Shown here one piece after another: positions 1 to 7,095 of a DNA stretch of 18,859 nucleotides. Within the stretch, counting starts at the first letter, position 1. Each line of letters opens with the position of its first letter. A program made the position numbers and the translations under genes. The notes under the pieces were generated by a model. That model saw only the letters and a program-made list of their open reading frames with translations, ran no database searches and was not told the DNA's origin. This DNA comes from an uncultured Flavobacterium sp. (GTDB lineage: Bacteria; Bacteroidota; Bacteroidia; Flavobacteriales; Flavobacteriaceae), in NCBI RefSeq assembly GCF_946479975.1, contig NZ_CAMLIX010000081.1, forward strand, positions 1 through 18,859, given 5' to 3'.

Positions 1-1224
1 AGAGATTTCGTTGTACCAAGCCGTATGAACGAAGGACAGTTTTATGCTTTACCACAATCTCCGCAAACTTTCAAACAACTTTTGATGGTGGGTGGAATGG
101 ATAAATATTTCCAAATCGTGAAATGTTTCCGTGACGAAGATTTACGCGCAGATCGTCAGCCTGAGTTTACACAAATTGACTGCGAAATGGCATTTGTGGA
201 ACAAGAAGATATTTTGAATGTTTTTGAAGGATTGACAAGACATTTATTAAAAGAAATTAAAGGTATTGAAGTAGATAAATTCCCAAGAATTACCTACGAC
301 TATGCCATGAAAACATACGGAAACGACAAACCGGACATTCGTTTCGGAATGAAGTTTGGAGAATTGAACCAATTTGCACAACACAAAGAATTCCCTGTAT
401 TCAACGCAGCAGAATTAGTTGTCGGAATAGCAGTTCCTGGAGCTGGAAATTACACACGTAAAGAAATCGACGGATTAATTGACTGGGTTAAACGCCCTCA
501 AGTTGGTGCATCTGGAATGGTTTACGTAAAATGTAACGAAGACGGAACATACAAATCTTCTGTAGATAAATTCTACGATCAAGAAGATTTGACAAATTGG
601 GCAAAAGCAACAGAAGCAAATCCTGGAGATATGATTTTTGTGCTTTCTGGTCCTGCAAATAAAACACGCGCTCAATTATCTGCTTTACGTATGGAATTGG
701 CAACTCGTTTAGGATTGCGTAAGCCTGAAGAATTTGCTCCATTATGGGTTGTAGATTTCCCATTATTAGAACTTGACGAAGAAAGCGGTCGTTACCACGC
801 AATGCACCATCCATTTACTTCTCCAAAACCAGAAGATATGGCATTGTTGGAAACAGAACCAGGAAAAGTTCGCGCAAATGCATACGATATGGTTTTAAAC
901 GGAAACGAAATTGGTGGAGGATCAATTCGTATTCACGATAAAGCAACGCAGCAATTGATGTTCAAATATTTAGGATTTACCGAAGAAGAAGCAAAAGCAC
1001 AATTCGGATTCTTAATGGACGCTTTCCAATTCGGAGCGCCGCCACACGGAGGTCTTGCTTTTGGTTTGGATAGATTGGTTGCTATTTTGGGAGGACAAGA
1101 AACAATTAGAGATTTTATCGCATTCCCTAAAAACAATTCTGGACGTGACGTAATGATCGATGCACCTGCTGCAATCGATGATGCTCAATTGAAAGAATTA
1201 CACATCAAAATTGATTCTATTTAA
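1..1224 (+). CDS. aspS: Aspartyl-tRNA synthetase, 3' part (5' end outside window)
   Basis: The enzyme charges tRNA(Asp) with aspartate in the cytoplasm and is a class II aminoacyl-tRNA synthetase. The frame is open from base 1 ([20 protein letters not shown]), so the ATG at 25 is internal. About 407 codons are visible; the family is usually near 580-590 residues, so the N-terminal anticodon-binding OB fold and part of the catalytic core lie upstream. Class II motif 2 is seen at about nt 121-180 ([18 protein letters not shown]), the bacterial-type GAD insertion follows at about nt 340-800, and motif 3 ([10 protein letters not shown]) is at 1048-1077. The C-terminus is complete (stop 1222-1224) and is followed within 30 bp by a terminator. 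The GAD insertion marks it as the bacterial rather than the archaeal/eukaryotic type. Nothing in the visible part looks broken. Confidence 0.97.
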   Translation, partial: RDFVVPSRMNEGQFYALPQSPQTFKQLLMVGGMDKYFQIVKCFRDEDLRADRQPEFTQIDCEMAFVEQEDILNVFEGLTRHLLKEIKGIEVDKFPRITYDYAMKTYGNDKPDIRFGMKFGELNQFAQHKEFPVFNAAELVVGIAVPGAGNYTRKEIDGLIDWVKRPQVGASGMVYVKCNEDGTYKSSVDKFYDQEDLTNWAKATEANPGDMIFVLSGPANKTRAQLSALRMELATRLGLRKPEEFAPLWVVDFPLLELDEESGRYHAMHHPFTSPKPEDMALLETEPGKVRANAYDMVLNGNEIGGGSIRIHDKATQQLMFKYLGFTEEEAKAQFGFLMDAFQFGAPPHGGLAFGLDRLVAILGGQETIRDFIAFPKNNSGRDVMIDAPAAIDDAQLKELHIKIDSI

Positions 1225-1250
1225 AATAAAAATTGAAGAAAAATTATAAA

Positions 1251-1283
1251 AAAGCGGCTGAAAATATCTCAGTCGCTTTTTTT
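1251..1283 (+). terminator. Rho-independent terminator of aspS
   Basis: The arms GCGGCTGA (1254-1261) and TCAGTCGC (1269-1276) pair over 8 bp with one G-U pair around a 7-nt loop. Seven T follow, and an A-run precedes the stem. It lies 27 bp after the aspS stop. Confidence 0.85.
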
Positions 1284-1470
1284 CTATCAAAAAATGAAGA
1301 AATAATCTCAAAACATTCATTTTTCGCAATATCAAATTCCTACAAATTGACTTTTTTAATATTCCTACAATTAATGATTCTCAAATTATCGTATTTCATA
1401 TGAATTTTGAAGCAAAAAACCACGTAAAAACACTGGAAATCAATAATTTTTACAAAAAATTAACACCTTT
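1284..1470. other. Gene-free AT-rich spacer with a 10-bp direct repeat
   Basis: This spacer lies between the aspS terminator and the cold-shock gene promoter. It has no supported ORF. ATTCCTACAA occurs twice (1336-1345 and 1361-1370), 25 bp apart. Two and a half helical turns is a spacing sometimes seen for paired protein sites, but two copies in AT-rich DNA is weak evidence. I see nothing else in it. Confidence 0.35.
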
Positions 1471-1503
1471 GTGTCTTTTGTATTATTTTATATCTTACAT
1501 TTG
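1468..1503 (+). promoter_or_regulatory. Promoter of the cold-shock gene (Bacteroidetes type)
   Basis: TACATTTG (1496-1503) matches the Bacteroidetes -7 element TAnnTTTG exactly. TTTG occurs at 1468-1471 and 1477-1480, giving spacers of 24 and 15 bp. Both lie just outside the usual 17-23 bp, so the -33 element is uncertain. Transcription would start near 1509-1511, leaving a short leader of roughly 20-25 nt. That is unlike the long 5' leader of E. coli cspA. Confidence 0.6.
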
Positions 1504-1532
1504 CTTCATTATAAATTATTATTACAATTACA

Positions 1533-1727
1533 ATGCGTACAGGTACAGTAAAATTTTTCAATGAGTCTAAAGGTTATGGATTCATTACAGACGAAGAAAC
1601 AGGAAAGGATATCTTCGTTCACGCTTCAGGAATTAACGCGGAAGAATTACGCGAAGGTGACCGTGTAAGCTATGAAGAAGAAGAAGGAAGAAAAGGGAAA
1701 GTTGCTGCTAAAGTAGCAGTAATCTAA
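1533..1727 (+). CDS. Cold-shock-domain protein (CspA family)
   Basis: This is a 64-residue single-domain nucleic-acid-binding protein of the OB-fold cold-shock family, which usually acts as an RNA chaperone in the cytoplasm. RNP1 is KGYGFI (residues 13-18) and RNP2 is DIFVHAS (26-32); the aromatic residues F8, F9, Y15, F17 and F28 form the usual RNA-binding face. The C-terminal half is very acidic (EEEEG, residues 48-52) and then lysine-rich. The length is near the family norm of 65-70. The gene stands alone, with its own promoter element upstream and a strong terminator 45 bp after the stop, so it is a monocistronic unit. Cold induction cannot be judged from sequence; many members are constitutive. 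Confidence 0.93.
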   Translation: MRTGTVKFFNESKGYGFITDEETGKDIFVHASGINAEELREGDRVSYEEEEGRKGKVAAKVAVI

Positions 1728-1771
1728 GAAAAATATAGCAATTTATTTTTTTTGCCTCTGAATGGTCTCAG

Positions 1772-1805
1772 AAAACGTCCCGATTACATCGGGACGTTTT
1801 TTTTT
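1772..1805 (+). terminator. Rho-independent terminator after the cold-shock gene
   Basis: The arms AAAACGTCCCGAT (1772-1784) and ATCGGGACGTTTT (1788-1800) form a perfect 13-bp stem with a 3-nt loop (TAC), followed by a T-run to 1805. It is the strongest terminator in the window and isolates the cold-shock gene from the nuo operon. Confidence 0.93.
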
Positions 1806-1828
1806 GCCCATTTCTTAAAAAAATATTA

Positions 1829-1847
1829 AAATAACGCAATGTTATTT
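1829..1847. promoter_or_regulatory. Short inverted repeat upstream of the nuo promoter
   Basis: AAATAAC (1829-1835) and GTTATTT (1841-1847) are perfect 7-bp arms around GCAAT. The centre lies about 70 bp upstream of the -33 element of the nuo promoter. It could be a protein-binding site or only chance in AT-rich DNA. It has no T-tract and is not a terminator. Confidence 0.25.
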
Positions 1848-1907
1848 ATAATCAATAAAAATTAGGTATAATCGCCGTTTCGGACCCTACTTAAAACCTT
1901 TTTTAGC

Positions 1908-1938
1908 TTGTGTTTTACAGACTTCCAAGTTATCTTTG
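1908..1938 (+). promoter_or_regulatory. Promoter of the nuo operon
   Basis: TTG (1908-1910), a 20-bp spacer, then TATCTTTG (1931-1938) is an exact fit to the Bacteroidetes sigma-A promoter form TTG-N17-23-TAnnTTTG. Transcription would start near 1944, about 25 nt before the nuoA ATG. It is the best-formed promoter in the window and the only one I can support for the 13.6-kb operon. Confidence 0.8.
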
Positions 1939-1969
1939 TGGCTCATTTTTTAAGTAAAAATCGAAGATT

Positions 1970-2335
1970 ATGCAATCTGATCAATACAGTTACATTCCTA
2001 TTTTAATGCAGTTTATTCTAGCTGTTGGTTTTGTGGTAGGTACAATCATTATTTCTGGAAAATTAGGCCCAAAAAGAACCTCTGAAGTTAAAGATAAAAA
2101 CTTCGAATGTGGTATCGAATCTGTTGGTAATGCCCGTATTCCTTTTTCTGTAAAATATTTCCTTGTTGCTATTTTGTTTGTATTGTTCGACGTAGAGGTT
2201 ATTTTCCTTTATCCTTGGGCTGTAAATTTCAAAGACTTAGGAATTGAAGGAATGTTAAAAATGTTAGTTTTCATGTCTTTGCTTTTAGTTGGTTTCTTTT
2301 ACATCATCAAAAAGAAAGCATTAGAGTGGGAATAA
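1970..2335 (+). CDS. nuoA: NADH-quinone oxidoreductase subunit A
   Basis: This is the small membrane subunit of complex I (ND3 homologue), located at the junction between membrane arm and peripheral arm next to the quinone channel. Of its 121 residues, three hydrophobic helices are visible at about 10-30, 64-84 and 93-112. Between the first and second lies the conserved loop DKNFECGIESVG (about 43-54), whose cysteine corresponds to the ND3 loop cysteine exposed in the deactive form of the mitochondrial enzyme. FDVEVIFLYPW (73-83) is the family's signature acidic segment in helix 2. Length is normal. It is the first gene of the operon, about 25 nt after the predicted transcription start. The next gene is separated by 155 bp filled with an inverted repeat. 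Confidence 0.96.
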   Translation: MQSDQYSYIPILMQFILAVGFVVGTIIISGKLGPKRTSEVKDKNFECGIESVGNARIPFSVKYFLVAILFVLFDVEVIFLYPWAVNFKDLGIEGMLKMLVFMSLLLVGFFYIIKKKALEWE

Positions 2336-2340
2336 ATAGA

Positions 2341-2487
2341 GATTTTAGATTTTAGATTTCTGATTTTAAATTAACCTATTTAGAATTACGATTTAGAATT
2401 TAATCCTCAAACAAAAATTGATTTAAAAAATTGATTTTACTTTTTACGATTTCAAAAATCTAAAATCTAAAATCAGAAATCTAAAAT
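2341..2487. repeat. Inverted AGATTTTAG-type repeat between nuoA and nuoB
   Basis: The perfect 20-bp arms are ATTTTAGATTTCTGATTTTA (2349-2368) and its exact reverse complement (2468-2487), separated by 99 bp. Each arm is preceded by further AGATTTT/AAAATCT units (2341-2348 and about 2456-2467), so the arms are built of short tandem words. The right arm ends 3 nt before the nuoB ATG. There is no T-tract, and the repeat lies inside the operon, so it is not a terminator. Very similar words occur before nuoE. I infer an interspersed repeat family; its function is unknown. Confidence 0.85.
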
Positions 2488-2490
2488 AAA

Positions 2491-3039
2491 ATGAGCGATT
2501 CAAAAGTAAATATGGTTGCACCGCCAGAAGGAGTTACTGGTGAAGGTTTCTTCGCTACAAAACTTAACGATGTTGTTGGTTTAGCAAGAGCCAACTCATT
2601 ATGGCCGCTTCCTTTCGCGACTTCATGCTGTGGTATCGAATTCATGGCAACAATGGCATCTCACTATGATTTAGCTCGATTTGGTTCCGAGCGTGTGAGT
2701 TTCTCTCCAAGACAAGCAGATATGTTATTAGTTATGGGAACTATTTCTAAAAAAATGGCGCCTATTTTAAGACAAGTATACGAGCAAATGTCTGAGCCTA
2801 GATGGGTAATTGCTGTTGGAGCTTGTGCTTCTTCGGGAGGAGTTTTTGATACGTACTCTGTTCTTCAAGGAATTGACAAAGTAATTCCAGTTGACGTTTA
2901 TGTGCCAGGATGCCCGCCAAGACCAGAACAAATTGTTGATGGAGTAATGAGACTTCAGGAATTGGTGAAAAGCGAATCTGTGAGACGCAGAAGCTCACCA
3001 GAATACCAAGAATTATTAGCTTCATATAATATCTCATAA
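2491..3039 (+). CDS. nuoB: NADH-quinone oxidoreductase subunit B (cluster N2)
   Basis: This hydrophilic complex I subunit (PSST homologue) carries the terminal [4Fe-4S] cluster N2, which passes electrons to quinone at the NuoB/NuoD interface. It has 182 residues. The ligands are visible as C46 and C47 (SCCGIEFMA), C112 (GACASSGG) and C141 (VPGCPPRPE), the family pattern. RFGSERVSFSPRQADMLLV (63-81) is the conserved segment next to the quinone pocket. Size is normal. The gene begins 3 nt after the right arm of a long inverted repeat and ends 1 bp before nuoC, which implies coupled translation with nuoC. Confidence 0.97.
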   Translation: MSDSKVNMVAPPEGVTGEGFFATKLNDVVGLARANSLWPLPFATSCCGIEFMATMASHYDLARFGSERVSFSPRQADMLLVMGTISKKMAPILRQVYEQMSEPRWVIAVGACASSGGVFDTYSVLQGIDKVIPVDVYVPGCPPRPEQIVDGVMRLQELVKSESVRRRSSPEYQELLASYNIS

Positions 3040-3040
3040 G

Positions 3041-3562
3041 ATGGCTTTAGAAAACACCCAGATCCAAGATAAACTTGTAGAAACATTTAATAATGATGTT
3101 TTTAATTTTCAGCAGGAAAGAGATATTTTTTCTTTAGAAGCTTCGGCTGATAAAATTACTGCGTTGATTCTTTTCCTTAAAAATGATTCTGAATTGCGCT
3201 TTCACTTCTTAACAGATTTATGCGGTATCCATTACCCAGATAATGAAGTAGAACGTCAGTTTGCCATTGTTTATCATTTACACAACTGGTACGAAAACAA
3301 AAGAATAAGAATCAAAGTTTTCATAAACGGCGAAAAACCAGAAATAAAATCAGTTTCCAATATTTTCTTAAGTTCAAACTGGATGGAAAGAGAAACGTAC
3401 GATTTCTTCGGAGTTAACTTTATTGGTCATCCGCAATTGAAACGTATTTTAAATATGGATGAAATGCAGTCTTTCCCTATGAGAAAAGAATTCCCAATGG
3501 AAGACAGCGGAAGAACTGATAAAGACGACAGATTCTTTGGAAGAACAACAACAAATTGCTAA
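3041..3562 (+). CDS. nuoC: NADH-quinone oxidoreductase subunit C
   Basis: This hydrophilic subunit (30-kDa homologue) has no cofactor and braces NuoD and NuoB at the base of the peripheral arm. It has 173 residues and the full family signature ERETYDFFGVNFIGHPQLKR (116-135), followed by the usual FPMRKEFP (145-152). It is a separate gene from nuoD, unlike the fused NuoCD of enterobacteria. The start codon lies 1 bp after the nuoB stop (TAAGATG), so translation is probably coupled. The tail after residue 155 (GRTDKDDRFFGRTTTNC) is short and polar. A gap of 25 bp leads to nuoD. Confidence 0.95.
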   Translation: MALENTQIQDKLVETFNNDVFNFQQERDIFSLEASADKITALILFLKNDSELRFHFLTDLCGIHYPDNEVERQFAIVYHLHNWYENKRIRIKVFINGEKPEIKSVSNIFLSSNWMERETYDFFGVNFIGHPQLKRILNMDEMQSFPMRKEFPMEDSGRTDKDDRFFGRTTTNC

Positions 3563-3587
3563 AAAATAAATAATTCAACATTATAAA

Positions 3588-4826
3588 ATGTCAGAACTAT
3601 TATTACCACCAGAGCATCGCTATGCTAAAATAATTAAAGAGAAACTAAATGAAGACGGAAGCGAACTTTCTGTACTGAATTTGGGACCTACTCACCCTGC
3701 AACACACGGTATTTTTCAAAATATTCTGCTGATGGATGGTGAAAGAATTCTTGAGGCTGAACCTACTATTGGTTACATCCACAGAGCATTCGAAAAAATC
3801 GCCGAAAATCGTCCTTTTTATCAAATTACGCCGCTTACAGACCGTATGAACTATTGCTCCTCTCCTATTAACAATATGGGATGGTGGATGACATTAGAGA
3901 AACTACTAGGTATTGAAGTTCCAAAAAGAGCGCAATATTTAAGAGTTATCGTTATGGAGCTGGCTCGTATTACAGACCACTTGATCTGTAACTCGATTCT
4001 TGGGGTTGATACTGGTGCATATACTGGTTTCTTGTACGTTTTTCAATTTAGAGAAAAAGTATACGAGATTTATGAAGAAATTTGTGGAGCTCGTTTGACC
4101 ACAAATATGGGAAGAATTGGTGGATTTGAAAGAGACTGGACGCCAGAAGCTTTCAAAAAAATCGAAGCTTTCCTTGAAGAATTTCCAGTTGCTTGGAAAG
4201 AATTCGAAAACTTATTCGAAAGAAACAGAATTTTCCTTGACAGAACTGTAAACGTTGGAGCTATTTCTGCTGAACAAGCAATGGCTTACGGATTTACAGG
4301 TCCAAACTTACGCGCTGCCGGTGTTGATTATGACGTTCGTGTTGCACAACCTTACTCCTCTTACGAAGATTTCGATTTTATTGTTCCGGTTGGAAAATCA
4401 GGTGACACGTACGATCGTTTCTGTGTTCGTAATGCAGAAGTTTGGGAAAGTTTAAGCATTATTCGTCAGGCTTTGGACAAAATGCCAGTCGGAAACGAAT
4501 ACCATGCTGAAGTTCCAGATTATTACCTTCCTCCTAAAGAAGATGTATACCATAATATGGAATCCTTAATCTATCACTTTAAAATTGTAATGGGAGAAGT
4601 TCCTGTTCCAGTTGCAGAAATTTACCATCCTGTTGAAGGTGGAAATGGAGAGTTAGGTTTTTATTTAGTTACAGACGGAAGCAGAACTCCATATAGATTA
4701 CACTTTAGAAGACCTTGTTTTATTTATTACCAAGCATATCCAGACATGATTAAAGGCGCTTTACTGTCTGATGCGATTGTAATTTTATCAAGTTTAAATG
4801 TTATCGCAGGAGAATTAGACGCATAA
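3588..4826 (+). CDS. nuoD: NADH-quinone oxidoreductase subunit D (quinone site)
   Basis: This 49-kDa homologue is related to the large subunit of NiFe hydrogenases and forms the quinone cavity with NuoB. It has 412 residues. GPTHPATHG (33-41) gives H40, and DRMNY (85-89) gives Y89; these match the His/Tyr pair that binds the quinone head in the Thermus enzyme. GYIHRAFEKIAE (62-73) and RVIVMELARITDHL (119-132) are typical. The family normally ends GEVDR at the extreme C-terminus, whereas this protein ends GELDA, so the terminal arginine is missing (stop TAA at 4824-4826). Otherwise length and motifs are normal. A 197-bp repeat-rich gap separates it from nuoE. Confidence 0.97.
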   Translation: MSELLLPPEHRYAKIIKEKLNEDGSELSVLNLGPTHPATHGIFQNILLMDGERILEAEPTIGYIHRAFEKIAENRPFYQITPLTDRMNYCSSPINNMGWWMTLEKLLGIEVPKRAQYLRVIVMELARITDHLICNSILGVDTGAYTGFLYVFQFREKVYEIYEEICGARLTTNMGRIGGFERDWTPEAFKKIEAFLEEFPVAWKEFENLFERNRIFLDRTVNVGAISAEQAMAYGFTGPNLRAAGVDYDVRVAQPYSSYEDFDFIVPVGKSGDTYDRFCVRNAEVWESLSIIRQALDKMPVGNEYHAEVPDYYLPPKEDVYHNMESLIYHFKIVMGEVPVPVAEIYHPVEGGNGELGFYLVTDGSRTPYRLHFRRPCFIYYQAYPDMIKGALLSDAIVILSSLNVIAGELDA

Positions 4827-4832
4827 CGATTG

Positions 4833-5019
4833 TAGATTTTAGATTATAGATTTTAGATTGCTGATTGAGAATGCACATTTTAGAATTTAGATTTAAAAAA
4901 TATAATTAGGAATTGAAAAATTCAGATTGAAGAATCTAAAACTTAAACAATGATTGAAGAATCATAGATTATAGACAAAGATTGAAAAAATCAGAAATCT
5001 AAAATCAGAAATCTAAAAT
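4833..5019. repeat. Inverted and tandem repeat between nuoD and nuoE
   Basis: The left part (4833-4866) is built of TAGATTTTAGATTATAGA-like words. The segment 4850-4866 is complementary to 5003-5019 at 16 of 17 positions. The right part is an exact 14-bp tandem, TCAGAAATCTAAAA twice (4991-5004 and 5005-5018), ending 4 nt before the nuoE ATG. Degenerate copies of the same words fill the middle (for example AGAATCTAAA at 4931-4940). It shares its words with the nuoA-nuoB repeat and has the same placement against the next start codon. I see no promoter of the TAnnTTTG type here. Confidence 0.8.
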
Positions 5020-5023
5020 TAAA

Positions 5024-5554
5024 ATGGAACGTAAACATTACAAACAAGAAATAAACATGACCGAAGCATTGATGACCCGCATCAATGAATTGATTAGTCA
5101 TTATCCTGAAGGAAAACAGAAATCGGCTTTATTGCCTGTTTTGCATGAAGTTCAGGATGCACATAACAACTGGTTAAGCATTGAATTGCAGGATAAAGTT
5201 GCCGAAATTCTTCAAATTAAACCAATTGAGGTTTATGAAGTGGTTACTTTTTATACCATGTACAACCAAAAACCAATTGGAAAATACATGTTTGAGTTTT
5301 GCCAGACTTCTTGTTGTTGTTTAAACGGTGCCGAAAATTTAATGGATTATACTTCTGAAAAATTAGGCATTAAAATGGGCGAAACAACTCCAGACGGAAT
5401 GTTTACCATTGCTGGTGTAGAATGTTTAGGGGCTTGCGGATACGCTCCGATGATGCAGTTGGGAGATTTCTACAAAGAGAAATTGACAGAAGAAAAAATC
5501 GATCAGTTAATCGCTGATTGCAGAGATGATAAAATAATATTACACGATAAATAA
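5024..5554 (+). CDS. nuoE: NADH-quinone oxidoreductase subunit E (cluster N1a)
   Basis: This 24-kDa homologue sits in the NADH-oxidising tip of complex I next to NuoF and carries the [2Fe-2S] cluster N1a. It has 176 residues. The thioredoxin-like ligands are visible as C93-x4-C98 (CQTSCC) and C134-x3-C138 (CLGAC). C98 sits inside a run of three cysteines (97-99), so the exact second ligand is assigned only by spacing. The N-terminal helical part (LLPVLHEVQDAHNNWLS) is typical. Two in-frame starts are possible: 5024 (chosen, 4 nt after the repeat arm, giving an extra MERKHYKQEIN) and M12 at 5057. The shorter form would still contain the whole domain. The stop is 1 bp before nuoF. Confidence 0.95.
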   Translation: MERKHYKQEINMTEALMTRINELISHYPEGKQKSALLPVLHEVQDAHNNWLSIELQDKVAEILQIKPIEVYEVVTFYTMYNQKPIGKYMFEFCQTSCCCLNGAENLMDYTSEKLGIKMGETTPDGMFTIAGVECLGACGYAPMMQLGDFYKEKLTEEKIDQLIADCRDDKIILHDK

Positions 5555-5555
5555 G

Positions 5556-6926
5556 ATGTCACAAAAAATATTATTAGATAAAATCAATATTCCTGGAATT
5601 AAAACTTACGAAGTATATCGCCAAAATGGTGGTTACGCTTCTGTAGAAAAAGCTTTAAAAACACTTACTCCGGATGAAGTTACTGAAGAAGTAAAAAAAT
5701 CAGGATTACGTGGACGTGGAGGTGCAGGTTTCCCTGCCGGAATGAAATGGAGCTTTATTGATAAAAAGTCAGGAAAACCAAGACACTTAGTTTGCAACGC
5801 CGACGAATCGGAGCCGGGAACTTTCAAAGATCGCTTTTTGATGGAATATATTCCTCACTTATTGATCGAAGGAATGATTACTTCAAGTTTCGCTTTGGGC
5901 GCTAACCTTTCGTATATCTACATTCGTGGAGAATATATGTGGGTTTTTAAAATTTTAGAAAGAGCAATCGCCGAGGCAAAAGCTGCAGGCTGGTTAGGAA
6001 AAAATATATTAGGAACAGGTTATGATTTGGAACTTCACGTTCACTGTGGAGCTGGAGCCTATATCTGTGGAGAAGAAACAGCATTAATCGAATCATTGGA
6101 AGGTAAAAGAGGAAATCCTCGTATTAAACCACCATTCCCAGCGGTTTCTGGTCTTTGGGCAAATCCAACAGTAGTAAACAATGTTGAAACTATTGCGACG
6201 GTGCCTTGGATCATTAACAATTCTGGTGATGATTATGCAAAAATTGGAATTGGACGTTCTACTGGAACTAAATTAATCTCTGCTTCTGGACACATTAAAA
6301 ATCCTGGGGTTTATGAAATTGAATTGGGTTTAAGCGTAGATGAATTCATGAATTCTGATGAGTATTTAGGAGGAATGTCTTCTAGCAGACCTTTGAAAGC
6401 ATTTGTACCTGGAGGATCTTCTGTGCCGATTTTGCCTGCTGAATTGATTTTCAAAACAGCGAATGGAGAAGATCGTTTAATGACTTACGAATCTTTAAGT
6501 GACGGTGGTTTTGCTACTGGATCGATGTTAGGTTCTGGAGGATTTATTGTTTATAATGATACTGCTTGTGTCGTTAGAAATACTTGGAATTTTGCTCGTT
6601 TTTACCACCACGAATCTTGCGGACAATGTACGCCTTGCCGTGAAGGAACTGGATGGTTAGAGAAAATATTATGGAGAATCGAAAACGGTCAAGGCCGTGA
6701 AGAAGATATCGAATTATTGTGGAGCATTCAAAGCAAAATTGAAGGAAACACAATTTGTCCGCTAGGTGACGCCGCTTCTTGGCCAGTTGCAGCAGCAATT
6801 CGTCACTTTAGAGATGAATTTGAATATCATGTTCGTTTCCCAGAAAAAATCAAAAATAGAGATCACTTTGTTGCCGAGCCTTTCTCACAAGTTAAGCATT
6901 TAGTAGGCGGTAAAGTAATCGTATAA
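5556..6926 (+). CDS. nuoF: NADH-quinone oxidoreductase subunit F (NADH/FMN site, cluster N3)
   Basis: This 51-kDa homologue binds NADH and FMN, performs hydride transfer, and passes electrons to [4Fe-4S] cluster N3. It has 456 residues. GLRGRGGAGFPAGMKW (50-65) is the glycine-rich NADH/FMN loop, and CNADESEPGTFKDR (80-93) follows with the flavin-site acidic residues. GAGAYICGEETALIESLEGKR (165-185) is typical. An SLBB region lies at about 240-330. The N3 ligands are C355, C358, C361 (CGQCTPCREG) and C401 (CPLGDAASWP). Length is normal. It starts 1 bp after nuoE, as expected for two subunits that form one module. A 169-bp gap with an inverted repeat follows. Confidence 0.97.
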   Translation: MSQKILLDKINIPGIKTYEVYRQNGGYASVEKALKTLTPDEVTEEVKKSGLRGRGGAGFPAGMKWSFIDKKSGKPRHLVCNADESEPGTFKDRFLMEYIPHLLIEGMITSSFALGANLSYIYIRGEYMWVFKILERAIAEAKAAGWLGKNILGTGYDLELHVHCGAGAYICGEETALIESLEGKRGNPRIKPPFPAVSGLWANPTVVNNVETIATVPWIINNSGDDYAKIGIGRSTGTKLISASGHIKNPGVYEIELGLSVDEFMNSDEYLGGMSSSRPLKAFVPGGSSVPILPAELIFKTANGEDRLMTYESLSDGGFATGSMLGSGGFIVYNDTACVVRNTWNFARFYHHESCGQCTPCREGTGWLEKILWRIENGQGREEDIELLWSIQSKIEGNTICPLGDAASWPVAAAIRHFRDEFEYHVRFPEKIKNRDHFVAEPFSQVKHLVGGKVIV

Positions 6927-7031
6927 GTATAAAAGCAGAAAGTTATAAAGTTCACAATGTTTAAAAGGACAGCAATTCTTTTCAATATTCCGACTTTCAA
7001 CAAAAAAGTTTAAAATAGTTTCAAGTTTCAT

Positions 7032-7084
7032 GTTTTTTTAGTTTCAAGTTCAACCTGAAACTTTAAACCTGAAACTAAAAAAAC
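7032..7084. repeat. Inverted repeat between nuoF and nuoG
   Basis: GTTTTTTTAGTTTC (7032-7045) and GAAACTAAAAAAAC (7071-7084) are perfect 14-bp arms. Pairing extends inward to 18 of 19 positions (7032-7050 with 7066-7084). AACCTGAAACT occurs twice, 14 bp apart (7052-7062 and 7066-7076). The right arm ends 11 nt before the nuoG ATG. The word (GTTTCAAG/AACCTGAAAC) differs from the AGATTTT repeats elsewhere in the operon, but the 14-bp period and placement are the same. The stem is not followed by a T-tract, so a terminator is unlikely. The rest of the gap (6927-7031) shows nothing clear. Confidence 0.8.
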
Positions 7085-7095
7085 AAAATAAAGAG

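Noticed and set aside
25..27. ATG at 25 as the start of aspS
   Set aside because: The frame is open to base 1 and the eight codons before it read as conserved AspRS sequence (RDFVVPSR), so the gene begins upstream of the window.
488..814. Minus-strand ORF opposite aspS
   Set aside because: It overlaps a well-conserved part of aspS, has leucine-rich shadow composition and no start context.
4255..4455. Plus-strand ORF inside nuoD in another frame
   Set aside because: It is fully contained in the conserved nuoD frame and has no family match; it is a shadow.
5057..5059. M12 as the true start of nuoE
   Set aside because: Possible but not preferred: the ATG at 5024 sits right after the repeat arm, as at nuoB, and the extra 11 residues are in frame without conflict. 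Sequence alone cannot settle it.
7032..7084. Terminator between nuoF and nuoG
   Set aside because: No T-tract follows the right arm, the arm ends 11 nt before the nuoG ATG, and no new promoter element is seen, so the operon is read through.
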